In this document: piece by piece, positions 55,675-64,000 of the stretch
Layout of the letters: the number at the start of each line of letters is the position of its first letter
Position numbering within the stretch: the stretch's first letter is position 1
Assembly (NCBI RefSeq): GCF_047663525.1
Contig: NC_092600.1
Coordinates: 7,831,501-7,895,500 of the forward strand
DNA: 64,000 nucleotides
Source of the DNA: Anas platyrhynchos
Taxonomy: Eukaryota; Chordata; Aves; Anseriformes; Anatidae
Reading direction: 5' to 3'
The notes under the pieces: model-generated
The model's input: only the letters and a program-made list of their open reading frames with translations
What the model was told of the DNA's origin: nothing
Databases searched by the model: none
Translations under genes and position numbers: made by a program

Positions 55675-56621
55675 CAAATAAACAACAGTAAAATAACAGG
55701 ATTCCCAGAAAGAAATGACCTCCCTTTCATAAAACAGAAAAATAAATGTTAGTAACATTAATTACATATTTTGGTCAAAAACTTTTGAATTTCTTTACTC
55801 TTTGAGTACAGTACAGATATTCTTTCTATTAAAAGCCTTTGATATTCTTCAGAGAATTTGGTATTCTATGGATAATTCTTTACAGTAATAACTACACTCA
55901 GGGATCACGTCACAATCCATTCGTGTAAGTCACAGGGCTAGATCCCATCCACTTTCCACTCTCTGGGTGCTACCATACCTCCCCATACCTTCTGGACAAT
56001 CCATTTTCATTAATGGAACTGGCTACAGACTAAGATATTACCGAAACCAATCTAAATTTTCAGTGCATTGTATAACATTCATACCACAAATGCAGAGTAG
56101 AGTTAAAAATTAACCAAATTAAGCTTAAAACTGACTTATCAAAGCAAAAATATAAAGCATTGCAGAATCATTCTTGACTTCACTTTCCAGGCCTCATAGT
56201 ATTTTACTGTACTAAGAATTACATTACAGTCATAAAACAGAATTATTTCTCTTGCTAAAACTCCTAAAAGTAATACCTACAAAATTACAGTAAATACCAT
56301 TACAATGTCTGTGAACAATAAAAGGCAGTATCCTGATTCAGAGGAGCATTATAAGGATGTGCTTAAACATATCTCTCCTCAGAAAGTACATTATCACATG
56401 CTTAGAGCTAAGTTCCTGTGTAAGCAATTTCCTGAGCTAGAGTCCAAACAATGCCCTGATGAACCAGGTGAAATTCAGGGGCTTTTACACACCCCCAGTT
56501 TTTTATGTGACCTCTGAAAATACAAACAGATCATCAGAGTCCTCAAAATGACATGCACAGGTTGCTCAAGCTACATAGGTTTCCCATTGAACACACTCTG
56601 AAGATGATACTGACAAAAAGA

Positions 56622-56627
56622 TTTATT
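56622..56627 (-). terminator. SOX30: Candidate proximal SOX30 poly(A) signal
   Basis: AATAAA on the minus strand about 40 bases after the SOX30 stop, followed by a T-rich stretch that could act as a downstream element. It would give an unusually short 3' untranslated region. Confidence 0.5.
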
Positions 56628-56668
56628 TCCAATTCTGTATTTCCTTGGCTTATCGTTTGTTTTAAGAA

Positions 56669-64000
<7,332 letters not shown>

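Overview
The window is vertebrate nuclear DNA, almost certainly from a bird and most likely a galliform such as chicken. Genes are split into short exons with GT/AG introns, promoters sit in CpG-rich islands, and the recognisable interspersed repeats are CR1 LINEs, the typical bird retroelement. No bacterial operon, phage, CRISPR array or tRNA/rRNA gene was seen.

Four genes can be reconstructed by splicing, in an order I recall as matching human 5q33.3. (1) NIPAL4 (+), six coding exons from 7915 to 16147, 399 residues: a magnesium-transporter-family membrane protein. (2) ADAM19 (-), 22 coding exons from 50302 down to 21516, 890 residues: a membrane-anchored metalloprotease with an intact zinc site and furin site. 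(3) SOX30 (-), five coding exons from 63599 down to 56669, 620 residues: an HMG-box transcription factor. (4) THG1L (+), first coding exon from 63823, running off the window end: tRNA-His guanylyltransferase. In each of the three complete genes the exon lengths sum to a multiple of three and every splice phase matches, which is strong internal support.

Layout: 1-7700 is intergenic with no supported gene; 7650-8180 is the NIPAL4 CpG island; 7915-~17700 is NIPAL4 with a 5'-truncated CR1 element in intron 2 (9986-10923); NIPAL4 and ADAM19 converge tail to tail near 17.7-18.2 kb; 18-50.3 kb is ADAM19 with an 8.9 kb intron 3; 49.75-50.56 kb is the ADAM19 CpG island; 50.6-55.6 kb is intergenic; 55.6-63.6 kb is SOX30; SOX30 and THG1L are head to head over about 220 bases of GC-rich DNA that looks like a bidirectional promoter.

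The genes are not functionally linked; they form a conserved synteny block. The points most worth a second look are the SOX30/THG1L shared promoter with an RFX-like X-box, tandem splice acceptors in ADAM19, the furin site assembled across a splice junction, a CpG-rich segment open in both strands inside ADAM19 intron 3, and an in-frame upstream ATG in NIPAL4. I found no convincing novel biological system.
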